Positions 17,245-25,849 of a stretch of 64,000 bases of DNA are shown one piece after another. Below the pieces are notes generated by a model. The model searched no databases. It saw only the letters and a program-made list of their open reading frames with translations, and was not told where the DNA came from. The stretch is from Roseobacter cerasinus (GTDB lineage Bacteria > Pseudomonadota > Alphaproteobacteria > Rhodobacterales > Rhodobacteraceae). The first letter of the stretch is position 1; every line of letters starts with the position of its first letter. The translations under genes were made by a program, and so were the position numbers. The DNA lies in NCBI RefSeq assembly GCF_009811755.1, contig NZ_BLIV01000007.1, positions 205,912-269,911 on the forward strand. The letters run 5' to 3'.

Positions 17245-20200
17245 TTGGGGGTGCGGACCATCGAAAAGTCTCTCTTTCAATTCATTTGGAAGCATTCCAG
17301 ACGTGGGCAATTGAAACTGCTCATCGTCACCAGCAGCCTGTTTCCCTTCCTCTACCTCACGCTGGAACTGCCCAAACGCATCATCAACGACGCAATTGGG
17401 GCACAAAGCGCGCTGATCCGCGTGCTGGGCGTCGAGGTCACCCAGCTGCACTACCTCGCCATTCTCTGTCTGTGTTTTCTGATCTCCGTTCTGGTGCACG
17501 GGCTGCTGAAGATGCGAATCAACACCATGAAGGGTGTTCTGTCTGAGCGGTTGCTGCGCCGCCTGCGCTACACGCTGATCTCGCGCATGTTGCGCTTTCC
17601 CAAGGTCTACTTCCGGCGCACCTCGCAAGGTGAACTGGTCGCCATGATCACTGGCGAAACGGAGCCGATGGGTGGGATAATGGGTGAGGCGCTGACGCAG
17701 CCGGTGCTGCAGGCCGGGCAGATGATCACGATCCTGACCTTCCTGTTTTTGCAAAGCCCGTGGTTCGGTCTGGCCGCGATGGCCATGATCCCCCTGCAGG
17801 CCTGGCTGATCCCGCGCCTGCAGCGGCAAATCAACCTGATGAACAAGGAGCGCATCAAGGAAGTCCGCCACCTTGCGGCCCTGATCGGCGAAAGTGCCGC
17901 GGGCGCGTCCGAGTTGCGCATACACGGCGGCTGGCGCTACCGGCTGTCCATGATCAGCCACCGGTTGGGGATCATCTTCGGGATCCGGCTGCAGATCTAT
18001 CGCAAGAAGTTCTTTATGAAGTTTCTCAACAACTTCATCACGCAGCTGACGCCGTTTTTCTTCTTCTCTGTGGGCGGATATCTGGTCATTCAGGGCGCCG
18101 TGTCGCTGGGCGCTCTGGTTGCCGCGCTGGCCGCCTACAAGGATCTCAGCTCCCCCTGGAAAGAGCTGCTGACCTTCTACAACCAGGCCCAGGACATGAG
18201 CCTGCGCTGGCATATCGTGACCGAGAAGTTCTCGCCCGGCGGAACGCTGGATGACCATCTCATTGAGGGCACCGTGGATGATATCCCCCGGCTTGATGGC
18301 CCGATTGTGCTCAACGATGTGACCGTGACGGATCCCGAAGGGCACCCGGTGCTGGAGCATGTCTCAGCCCGATTTGAGCCAGGAACGCTGGTGGCTGTCG
18401 ACGCGCCGAGCCTGGAAGACCGGCTTGCATTGGGAGATCTGTTGACCCGCGAGCTGCTGCCCGCCAGCGGCACCATCCACATCGGCGAGATCGACCTGTC
18501 CGGACTGCACCAATCGGTGATTGCCGCGCGGATTGGCCATGCGGGTGCTGCACCCGTGCTGTTCCGCGGCAGTTTCGAGGATAACGCCCTGATGGCGTTG
18601 AAACCGCGCCCGGTTGGTCAGGTCGCCGAGGAGGCACAGATCGAGGCTGCGGAAAGTGCACTGGCGGGCAACAGCGGCGACCCCTTGGCCACCAATTGGC
18701 TTGATCCGGCGCGCGCAGGGCTGGGGGAGGGTCAGACGCTGGGCCGTTGGTGGCAGACACTGCTGGATGCGACCGGATCCGGTGAGGCGCTTTATCGCAG
18801 GGCGCTCGATCAACCGATCAACGAAACCACCAGTGTGGAATTGACCGACGGGTTGCTGGCGGCGCGGACCCGCGTGTGGGAAAGCGTGGTGCAGGCCGGG
18901 CTCGACAAATATGTGCACCGCTTCGATCCCGAACGCTACAATCCGGCGCTGCCGGTGACCAGCAACCTGCTCTTCGCTACGCTCCGCCGTTCGCTCAGTC
19001 AGCCGGAGCTTGCGGCGCAGACGGAGCTGTTCGAGATGATGCGCAGCTCCGGGCTGGAGCCGCAGTTGCTAGGGTTGGCGCGTGATGTGACCGGCATGCT
19101 GCACCGGATCTTTGGCACCGATGGCACCGAACATCCGCTGTTTCGCAAGCTGGGGCTGGATCCTGTTCTCTTTAACCAGTCTGTCGCCCTGGTTCTCGGC
19201 GGGGCGAAACGCAGCAATGCCGCGCTGAGCGTGGCGGAGAAGACCCTGTTGATGACGATCCCGGCACAGATCTCGATGGAGCAGGTGGGGCCCGCATTCA
19301 CGTCGGATATTCAGGATCGCATCCTTGGCCTGAGAAAGGCAAATGGCGCGCGGGTCACCGGCGGTCTGGAGGCGCTTTATGCGCCCCTGGCCCCGGACCG
19401 GATCGCGCCCGGGTTGTCGGTTCTGGAGAATGCGCTCTACGGCAAGGTTTCGGATACGGCAGGCGGGCGGGCGGACGCCCTGCGCAGGCTTGTGGCTGAT
19501 GTGTTGGAGCGGGACGGTCTGCGCACCCCCATTGTCGAGCTGATCTATGCCTTGCCGCTGGGACTGGGCGGTGCGGGGCTGCCCTCGACCTTTGCGGAGC
19601 CTTTGGCGATCAGCCGTGCGGCGGTCAAGCGGCCCGATATCCTGGTGCTGGATACGGTGCCCGCCAGCGACGCGCCCGAGACCCGCGCGACCGTGCTCCG
19701 GGCGGTGCGCGCCTTGCTGCCGGAGACCACGGTGATCTATCTGGGCGACAACTTCCCGAATTTCGACGATTTTGACCAGCACATTGAGATCCGCCAGGGG
19801 CGTATGGTGTCAGAGGAGGGCGCGGCAGACAGGATCGAGGACAGCGCGGCCAGCGCGGATCTGCTGCGCAAGGTGCGCGCGCTGGAGGCCACACCGCTGT
19901 TTTCAGGCCTGAACCGCAAGCAGCTGCGACTTTTGGCCTTTGGCGCGCGCTGGTTCTCGGCGGCGGCGGGGGATGTCATCTTTGAAAAGAACGACCGGCC
20001 CACCGACGGGGCTTATGTCATCCTCTCAGGCGAGGCGGTCCTGTACCAGCCCGAGATGGGCGATCCGGACAGCCCGGTGGCCAGCGTGGGGGCGGGTGCT
20101 CTGGTGGGCGAGTTGGGGGTTATCCGGGACGTCCCACGCGCCCTGACCATGAGCGCGCGCACGGATGTGGAGGCGCTGCGTCTCGGCTCCGAAGAGTTTC

Positions 20201-20271
20201 TGGCTGTTATTGAGAATGATGCCGCGACGGCCTTCAAACTGCTGCAGGTTGTCGCCGGATACACCACCTGA
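17245..20271 (+). CDS. ABC-exporter-like protein with decayed nucleotide-binding domain and C-terminal cyclic-nucleotide-binding domain
   Basis: About 1008 residues. Residues 1-320 form a six-helix exporter-type transmembrane domain (hydrophobic 24-40, 70-90, 155-190, 265-300). Residues about 352-870 align in order with an ABC ATPase but with every catalytic motif lost. The Walker A place reads LVAVDAPSLEDRLALG, the Q-loop place IGHAGAAPVLFRG has no glutamine, and the signature place GGAGLPSTFAEP has no SGG. Walker B is ILVLDTVP without the glutamate, and the switch histidine is replaced (YLGDNF). A helical insertion of about 320 residues (455-775) splits this domain. Residues 874-1008 are a CAP/cNMP-binding domain (VGELGVIRDVPRALTM). 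The start is uncertain: TTG 17245 or GTG 17251, since an in-frame stop lies at 17221. It is probably a membrane sensor or scaffold rather than a transporter; that is inference. Confidence 0.85.
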   Translation: MGVRTIEKSLFQFIWKHSRRGQLKLLIVTSSLFPFLYLTLELPKRIINDAIGAQSALIRVLGVEVTQLHYLAILCLCFLISVLVHGLLKMRINTMKGVLSERLLRRLRYTLISRMLRFPKVYFRRTSQGELVAMITGETEPMGGIMGEALTQPVLQAGQMITILTFLFLQSPWFGLAAMAMIPLQAWLIPRLQRQINLMNKERIKEVRHLAALIGESAAGASELRIHGGWRYRLSMISHRLGIIFGIRLQIYRKKFFMKFLNNFITQLTPFFFFSVGGYLVIQGAVSLGALVAALAAYKDLSSPWKELLTFYNQAQDMSLRWHIVTEKFSPGGTLDDHLIEGTVDDIPRLDGPIVLNDVTVTDPEGHPVLEHVSARFEPGTLVAVDAPSLEDRLALGDLLTRELLPASGTIHIGEIDLSGLHQSVIAARIGHAGAAPVLFRGSFEDNALMALKPRPVGQVAEEAQIEAAESALAGNSGDPLATNWLDPARAGLGEGQTLGRWWQTLLDATGSGEALYRRALDQPINETTSVELTDGLLAARTRVWESVVQAGLDKYVHRFDPERYNPALPVTSNLLFATLRRSLSQPELAAQTELFEMMRSSGLEPQLLGLARDVTGMLHRIFGTDGTEHPLFRKLGLDPVLFNQSVALVLGGAKRSNAALSVAEKTLLMTIPAQISMEQVGPAFTSDIQDRILGLRKANGARVTGGLEALYAPLAPDRIAPGLSVLENALYGKVSDTAGGRADALRRLVADVLERDGLRTPIVELIYALPLGLGGAGLPSTFAEPLAISRAAVKRPDILVLDTVPASDAPETRATVLRAVRALLPETTVIYLGDNFPNFDDFDQHIEIRQGRMVSEEGAADRIEDSAASADLLRKVRALEATPLFSGLNRKQLRLLAFGARWFSAAAGDVIFEKNDRPTDGAYVILSGEAVLYQPEMGDPDSPVASVGAGALVGELGVIRDVPRALTMSARTDVEALRLGSEEFLAVIENDAATAFKLLQVVAGYTT

Positions 20272-20290
20272 TCTGTCGCATCAGGGTGGT

Positions 20291-20316
20291 CCCGGGGCAA
20301 CAGTAGCCGCCCCGGG
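20291..20316. terminator. Hairpin between convergent genes
   Basis: CCCGGGGC and GCCCCGGG pair over a 10-nt loop, between the stops at 20271 (plus) and 20327 (minus). It may terminate both sides, but neither flank has a strong T-run. Confidence 0.55.
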
Positions 20317-20326
20317 GGGATTTGCT

Positions 20327-21877
20327 CTAGTGGGCGAACTTCTTGATTTCGCCGGATTTCAGCCGCGCAGAGTAGGAGTTCAGCTCCGCCCGCACAATCG
20401 ACATCAGGAAGTAGAGCGCCGTGATGTTGACCACCGCCATGGCAAAGATCGCCGCATCGGAGAAGTCGATCACCGGGCCGAGGCTGGCTGCCGCACCGAT
20501 CACGATGAAGATGCAGAAGATGACCTTGAAGATCAGCTCCGACATTTTGCCCTCGCCAAAGAGGTAGGTCCAGGCCTTCAGCCCATAATACGACCAGGAG
20601 ATCATGGTCGAGAAGGCAAAGAGCACCACCGCCAGCGCCAGGATGTAGGGGAACCAGCTGATGCCGGAGGCAAAGGCCGCGGAGGTCAACGCCACACCGG
20701 AGTTGCCATCCACCGTGGCAATCGCGCTGCCCGCGTCGTTCAGCACATAGTTGCCGGTCTCTGCGTCAATGATCAGCTGCTGCGAGATGATGATCACCAG
20801 CGCCGTCATGGTGCAGATCACAACCGTGTCGATCAGCGGCTCCAGCAGCGAGACAAAGCCTTCGGTGATCGGCTCTTTGGTGCGCACGGCAGAGTGTGCA
20901 ATCGCCGCCGAGCCCACGCCCGCCTCGTTTGAGAAAGCCGCACGCTTGAAGCCCTGGATCAGCGCACCGACAAAGCCGCCTGCCACGCCGAGGCCGGTGA
21001 AAGCGCCTGCGAAGATCTGGCCAAAGGCCCAGCCGATCATGTCGTAATTCACGATCAGGATGATCGCGGCGGCACCCACATACATGATGCCCATGAAAGG
21101 CACGACTTTCTCGGTGACCCGGGCGATGGATTTGATACCGCCGACGATGACCGCGAAAACCACAGCGGCAAAGATGATGCCGGTGATCCAGCCGGGATAG
21201 TCGCCAGTGATCTGGGTGATCTGCGCATGCGCCTGGTTGGCCTGAAACATGTTCCCTCCGCCCAAAGCGCCCAAGATGCAGAAGACAGAGAAGAGGATCG
21301 CAAGGATACCGCCCCCCGGCAGGCCGCGTTCCTTGAAGCCCTTGGACATATAGTACATCGGGCCGCCCGAAACGGTCCCGTCCGGGTACTCGTTGCGATA
21401 TTTCACGCCGAGCGTACATTCGGTGAATTTCGACGCCATGCCCAGAAGACCCGCGAGGATCATCCAGAAGGTGGCCCCTGGGCCGCCGATCCCGACCGCC
21501 ACGGCGACGCCCGCGATGTTCCCAAGACCGACGGTGCCGGACAGGGCGGTGGCCAGCGCCTGAAAGTGGCTCACCTCGCCGGCATCGTCAGGGTCGGAGT
21601 AGTCGCCTTTCACCAGCGAAATCGAATGACCGAAGTACCGCAGCTGCACAAAGGCGAAGTAGATGGTGAAAATGGAGGCCGCGACCACCAGCCACAGCAC
21701 GATCCAGGGAAAGCTGGTGCCGGGCAGAGGCGCAAAGATCAGGTTGACGAAGGGGCCGGTGAAATCGGCAAAGACGGCGTTCACACGCGCGTCAAGCGAG
21801 GCGGCCTCCTGTGCGGCGGCAGGCAGGGCCGCAAACCCCGCAGCGCCTGTGAGAAGGCTTTTTCTGATGAATGTCAT
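20327..21877 (-). CDS. Alanine/glycine:cation symporter (AGCS family)
   Basis: A 516-residue inner-membrane sodium-coupled amino acid carrier with about ten hydrophobic segments. AGCS landmarks include ALSGTVGLGNIAGVAVAV, GPGATFWMILAGLLGMASKF and GVKYRNEYPDGTVSGGPMYY. I choose the ATG at 21877, preceded by GGGGA; a TTG start at 21895 would overlap the upstream gene. The N-terminus looks like a cleavable signal (LLTGAAGFAALPAAAQEA), giving a periplasmic N-terminal helix before the first transport helix. It follows a universal stress protein gene by 10 bp in one operon. Confidence 0.92.
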   Translation of the reverse strand: MTFIRKSLLTGAAGFAALPAAAQEAASLDARVNAVFADFTGPFVNLIFAPLPGTSFPWIVLWLVVAASIFTIYFAFVQLRYFGHSISLVKGDYSDPDDAGEVSHFQALATALSGTVGLGNIAGVAVAVGIGGPGATFWMILAGLLGMASKFTECTLGVKYRNEYPDGTVSGGPMYYMSKGFKERGLPGGGILAILFSVFCILGALGGGNMFQANQAHAQITQITGDYPGWITGIIFAAVVFAVIVGGIKSIARVTEKVVPFMGIMYVGAAAIILIVNYDMIGWAFGQIFAGAFTGLGVAGGFVGALIQGFKRAAFSNEAGVGSAAIAHSAVRTKEPITEGFVSLLEPLIDTVVICTMTALVIIISQQLIIDAETGNYVLNDAGSAIATVDGNSGVALTSAAFASGISWFPYILALAVVLFAFSTMISWSYYGLKAWTYLFGEGKMSELIFKVIFCIFIVIGAAASLGPVIDFSDAAIFAMAVVNITALYFLMSIVRAELNSYSARLKSGEIKKFAH

Positions 21878-21887
21878 AATGGTCCCC

Positions 21888-22325
21888 TTATCCAATGACC
21901 GTAACCGGCACCGTTGCGCTCATGACCAGATTGGCGGTCGAGCTGCCGAAAATGCGTTTTGTAAGGCCGCTTTCTGATGTGCGGCAGACGATGATCTGAT
22001 GGCCACCTTCCTTTTCGCAGATGCTGTTGAGCGTATGGGCCACGTCACCGTGACGGACAACGCCCTTGGCCGTGATCCCCTTTTTCTGTAGCGAGGCCAC
22101 GGCAGGCTCCACAACGCGTTCACGCGCGGTGGAGATTTCCTCTTCTCGCCGCTTGTGCCGCTGCGCGTTCTCCTCGGCCGTTTGAAATGAAAACGGTGAC
22201 CATTCGATCACATAGGCCACGACGAGTTCGCAATCCTCGATCCTGCTGGCCAGGTCTGAGGCAAAGTCGAGCGCGCGGTCCCCGGACCCCGCCCCATCCA
22301 GCCCAATCACCAGTTTGGTTGTCAT
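21888..22325 (-). CDS. Universal stress protein (UspA family)
   Basis: A 145-residue single Usp domain. It starts with KLVIGLDGAGSGDRALDFA and ends with FGSSTANLVMSATVPVTVIG, the usual C-terminal strand. The ATP-loop pattern G-x2-G-x9-G-S is only partly kept (SESGLTKRIFGSS), so nucleotide binding is uncertain. It forms an operon with the downstream AGCS symporter, and Usp proteins next to transporters often modulate them. The region upstream contains an 11-bp inverted repeat that could control both genes. Confidence 0.88.
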   Translation of the reverse strand: MTTKLVIGLDGAGSGDRALDFASDLASRIEDCELVVAYVIEWSPFSFQTAEENAQRHKRREEEISTARERVVEPAVASLQKKGITAKGVVRHGDVAHTLNSICEKEGGHQIIVCRTSESGLTKRIFGSSTANLVMSATVPVTVIG

Positions 22326-22441
22326 TATCTGTCCCTCTTCGGCAGTATTGCAGTTTTGTTATGCCCACCCATGTTCAACGCATACGTGTGGTCCGGCAAT
22401 TGTTAATTTTTGCGACCTCCCGAGCGGCTGTCGCCAACCCT

Positions 22442-22486
22442 CTGCATTTTCACTAATTTTTTGAGGATTATGCGCTGAAAATGCAG
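22442..22486. promoter_or_regulatory. Perfect 11-bp inverted repeat upstream of the usp-symporter operon
   Basis: CTGCATTTTCA (22442-22452) and TGAAAATGCAG (22476-22486) are exact reverse complements separated by 23 AT-rich bases. It lies about 115-160 bp upstream of the Usp start. A dimeric regulator spanning two half-sites or an RNA hairpin are both possible. Confidence 0.5.
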
Positions 22487-22609
22487 GTTTTTCAGGAAAA
22501 ACGCCCAAAATTCAGGCCGAATGCAAGGAAAACGCCTGCCCTGGCTTGTGGGCTGATCAGCAGATCTTGGCTTTTTTCGGTCCGCATGCGCCCGAAATAG
22601 GCGCAGCGG

Positions 22610-24082
22610 TCAGGTTTTTGACGGTGGAAACCTGGGTCCGGATGGCTCGATGCGCAGGCCTGCGCGCAGGCGGGTAAAGGGCAGGGTGTCCAGGTGGCAG
22701 GGGTTCGCCCCCGGTGCTTCGGCAAAGAGGATACGGTCGGTGATGCGCAGATAGTCGGCCATGAAATGCACGCCGGATTTGACGCAGACAAGCGCGTGGT
22801 CCGCAGGCTCGATCCCGACAACGCGGAACATCTCCTGATCGGCGTTCTGGCTGCGGCGGGAGCCGACAACGACGGTGATACCCGTCCCTTTGAGTTTCAG
22901 CCGGGCGATTGGCCCAAGGTGCGCCCGGGCACCGCCATACATGGGTCCGGTGAAGTCGAACACCCCGTTTGAGAGCCGCTCGACACGAACCGTTGCAATG
23001 ACGGGCTGCGAATAGTCCGTGAACGTGCCGCCGAGGGCGATCTCGATTTCGGCGCCTTCGCCAGCAGCATGGGCCTTGGCAGCGGCGTCGGGGTCATAGA
23101 GCATCGACAGCACGGCATCGGGCACCTGCGCGTCGATCAGAGCTTGCAGCACGCCGGTGGTCTCGCCCGTGCCGCCCGCGCCAGGATTGTCCTGCGGGTC
23201 GGCGATGACGACCGGTGCGGGCAGGGTGAGCGCATGCGCAACACAGGCGTCGGCGGGTTCAAGACGCGCGTCAAACTGCGCTTCGGCGGCGGAAAAAGCG
23301 GCAGCGATGCGGTCGACCGCGGCCTGCGCCTTGGTCGGGTCCGAGTCGTAGGCAAAAATGCTGGGGCCGCAGTCCGGGATGTCGGCGGGCGGAAAGCCCA
23401 TGGCGATGTCGGCGGAGGTGACGTCGAGGTCCTCCAACATCGCGTAGAGGCTGCGCGCCGGTTCGAACTCGGTGGCCTGTGCGGTGATTGGCACCAACAG
23501 ATCGACCTGCGCATAGGCTTTGGCCAGCGGGCCCTGCAACAACCGGTCAAGCAACTGTGCCGTCCGCGCGCCAGTCTCCGCGAGATCGGTGTGCGGATAG
23601 GTGCGGTAGAGCGTGACCCCATCCGCCACCTCAGCCACCGCCGGGGAGAGGTTTGCGTGCAGATCAAAGCTCGCCACCAATGGCACATCCGGGCCGACGG
23701 TGGCGCGCAGGCGCCGCAGGATTTCCGCCTCCGCATCGTCAAAGGCGCGCGTCACCATGGCGCCGTGCAAGTCGAGATAGACCGCATCGGGCTGTGCCTC
23801 GGCCACAGCGGCCACAATCTCGCCGGTGATCGCCTCGAAGGCCTCATCTTCCACGTAGCCACCTGGCTCTGCCCCGGCCCAGAGGATCGGGATCATTTCA
23901 TGGGGGCAGGCGGCCATGAAGCCGGAGAGTGGAATGTTCAGCCCGCGCATGGTGTCGTGCAGGACCTCCCCTCGGGTCAGCGCAGGCCAAGCACCGCCGG
24001 TCTCAAAGAGGCTCAGCGGCGTGGGGAAGGGGGCAAAGGTGTTGGTTTCATGTTGAAACCCCGCGACGGCAACGCGGGTCAT
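22610..24082 (-). CDS. M81 family (MlrC-like) metallopeptidase
   Basis: A 490-residue protein of the M81/DUF1485 family that includes microcystinase MlrC. The N-terminal part has FQHETNTFAPFPT, YLDLHGAMVTRAFDD and ASFDLHANLSP, which carry the conserved metal-binding Asp/His residues. The C-terminal half includes DNPGAGGTGETTG and DYLRITDRILF, both family landmarks. Members hydrolyse small peptides or amide-like substrates. It overlaps the amidohydrolase by 4 bp, and the pair faces a divergent peptide-type ABC importer, so the two enzymes probably process what that importer brings in. Confidence 0.88.
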   Translation of the reverse strand: MTRVAVAGFQHETNTFAPFPTPLSLFETGGAWPALTRGEVLHDTMRGLNIPLSGFMAACPHEMIPILWAGAEPGGYVEDEAFEAITGEIVAAVAEAQPDAVYLDLHGAMVTRAFDDAEAEILRRLRATVGPDVPLVASFDLHANLSPAVAEVADGVTLYRTYPHTDLAETGARTAQLLDRLLQGPLAKAYAQVDLLVPITAQATEFEPARSLYAMLEDLDVTSADIAMGFPPADIPDCGPSIFAYDSDPTKAQAAVDRIAAAFSAAEAQFDARLEPADACVAHALTLPAPVVIADPQDNPGAGGTGETTGVLQALIDAQVPDAVLSMLYDPDAAAKAHAAGEGAEIEIALGGTFTDYSQPVIATVRVERLSNGVFDFTGPMYGGARAHLGPIARLKLKGTGITVVVGSRRSQNADQEMFRVVGIEPADHALVCVKSGVHFMADYLRITDRILFAEAPGANPCHLDTLPFTRLRAGLRIEPSGPRFPPSKT

Positions 24083-25698
24083 GCGGTCACCTCACCGCCC
24101 AGAACAGTCGCCACCACCTCGATATCGCGTAGCGCCATCGGGTCCACGCTCAGCGGGTCTTCACCCAGCACGCAGAAATCCGCGTGTTTCCCGGTCTGGA
24201 TCGAGCCGATCTCGTGATCCAGTTTCAGCACGTGCGCCGCCCCCAGCGTGATGCAATGCAGTGCCTGCGGTACGGTGATCTGCTGGCTCGTGCCCAGCAC
24301 GCGGCCCGTCTCCGTCACCCGGTTCACCGCTGCCCAGGCGGTGACCAGCGGCGCCATGGGAGTGATCGGCGCGTCGGAGTGGATCGCGAATTCATTGTCG
24401 AAGATCTCCACCGCATCCCGACAAGCGTTCATGCGGCTCGCGCGGTCGGGGCCAAGGGTCTTGGTCCAATGGATATCGCCGAAATAGTGGATGTGGTTGC
24501 CGAAGATGTTGCAGGTCAGCCCCAGCGCTTTCATGCGTTTGAACTGGTCGCGGGTGGCCAGCTGAACATGCTCCAGCGTATGGCGCAGGTCCGGGTTGGG
24601 ATACTTCAGCATGACCTCTTCATAGACGTCGATGGCGAACTCCGAGGCGGCATCCCCATTGGTGTGGATATGCGTTTTCACTCCCGCTTTGTGCAGCGCC
24701 TCGACCGCGCGGCGGTAGTGGTCGAGATCCATGTTCCAGATGCCATTGTCCTCGCCGGTGAAGTACCCCGGCGCCTTGAGCTTGGCGGTGTAGCCCTGGA
24801 TCGCGCCGTCGGTGAAGAGCTTGGCGCGGCCCAGCGACAGCCTGTCGGTGGAGCGGGCGCGCAATCGAAGCGCACGGGCGGCTTCCTCCTCCGGGTCGCC
24901 GACCATCGCATTCATGATGGGCACAAAGCGGGCGGGGAAAGCGGGGTCATGCACCACCCGCTCGATCATGGTCACCTCGTCGTCGTGCAGGTCCGACAGC
25001 AGCTCGGCCACCGTCGTCACACCGCAGAGGCGGGCGACTTGACCGTAGGCGCGCAGGCTTGGCTCGGTCGCCATATTGAGGAAGTTGTAGCCGCTCGCCT
25101 CGCACATCGGCGTCATAGCCGCGAATTCCTGCAGCTCGCCATTGGGAGTGCCATCTGGGCCTTTCATCACCCCTTCGATATTCGTGCCAGCGTCAAAGCC
25201 TGCCAGCGCCAGGGCGGCAGAATTCACTGTCATCAGGTGGAAGTTCGAATGCGAGACAATCACCGGATGATCGGTCGAGACCTGATCGAGGTGGTCCTTG
25301 TCGAACCGCCGCCCGGCAAGGAAGTTCGGGTCCAGTCCCCAGCCGATGATCGGCGTGCCCTTGGGCGTGTTTGCCGCGACCGCGCGCAGTCGTGCGATGA
25401 TCGCGTCATAGTCTCCGACGCCCTCCCAGGTTTTGCCCTGCGGGTCCGTGCGCGCGTAGTGACCGCAATAGGTATAGTCCCAGATGCCCCCCGCCATGAC
25501 GTGGGCGTGGGCTTCGATCAGCCCGGGCAAAATCACCTGGTCGGCAAAGCGATCATCGACTTGCGCCTCCCCCCAACCCTCGGCGCAATCGGGCCCGCCG
25601 ACTGCCAGCACACGGCCATCGCGCACAGCCACATGGGTGGCTTCGGGGCGGTTCGGGTCCATGGTGATGACCTTGGCGGCGCGGAAAACTGTGATCAT
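24079..25698 (-). CDS. Amidohydrolase (YtcJ-like, amidohydrolase family 3)
   Basis: A 539-residue metal-dependent hydrolase started at the ATG at 25698 behind AAAGGA; the frame continues upstream without homology. The metal-binding motif GLIEAHAHVMAGG supplies the His-x-His pair. Later histidines lie in KTHIHTNGDAA and HTLEHVQLAT, and IHSDAPITPM carries the catalytic Asp. The C-terminal block reads GTSQQITVPQALHCITLGAA and ends IGSIQTGKHADFCVLGEDP, typical of YtcJ-type enzymes that cleave N-acyl or cyclic amide bonds. The substrate is unknown. It sits first in a two-gene operon with the M81 peptidase. Confidence 0.9.
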   Translation of the reverse strand: MITVFRAAKVITMDPNRPEATHVAVRDGRVLAVGGPDCAEGWGEAQVDDRFADQVILPGLIEAHAHVMAGGIWDYTYCGHYARTDPQGKTWEGVGDYDAIIARLRAVAANTPKGTPIIGWGLDPNFLAGRRFDKDHLDQVSTDHPVIVSHSNFHLMTVNSAALALAGFDAGTNIEGVMKGPDGTPNGELQEFAAMTPMCEASGYNFLNMATEPSLRAYGQVARLCGVTTVAELLSDLHDDEVTMIERVVHDPAFPARFVPIMNAMVGDPEEEAARALRLRARSTDRLSLGRAKLFTDGAIQGYTAKLKAPGYFTGEDNGIWNMDLDHYRRAVEALHKAGVKTHIHTNGDAASEFAIDVYEEVMLKYPNPDLRHTLEHVQLATRDQFKRMKALGLTCNIFGNHIHYFGDIHWTKTLGPDRASRMNACRDAVEIFDNEFAIHSDAPITPMAPLVTAWAAVNRVTETGRVLGTSQQITVPQALHCITLGAAHVLKLDHEIGSIQTGKHADFCVLGEDPLSVDPMALRDIEVVATVLGGEVTA

Positions 25699-25849
25699 GA
25701 GACGTCCTTTGCAATGAGTGCCCGCGCTTCGGGCACGGAGGGCTTTGCCGAGAGAAACAGCCCCGCGCGAGATTGACAACCCGCCATGGCGCGTGCCTCA
25801 TTAACCTTGCGTAACCAAGAAACAACACAAGACCAAGAGGGAGACGAAG

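Noticed and set aside
17200..18360. A 386-residue minus-strand frame
   Set aside because: It is antisense to the transmembrane part of the ABC-like protein and rich in His, Gln and Asp, as expected for a shadow.
24184..25776. A 530-residue plus-strand frame
   Set aside because: It is the exact antisense of the amidohydrolase, is rich in His, Arg, Gln and Val, and shows no motif.
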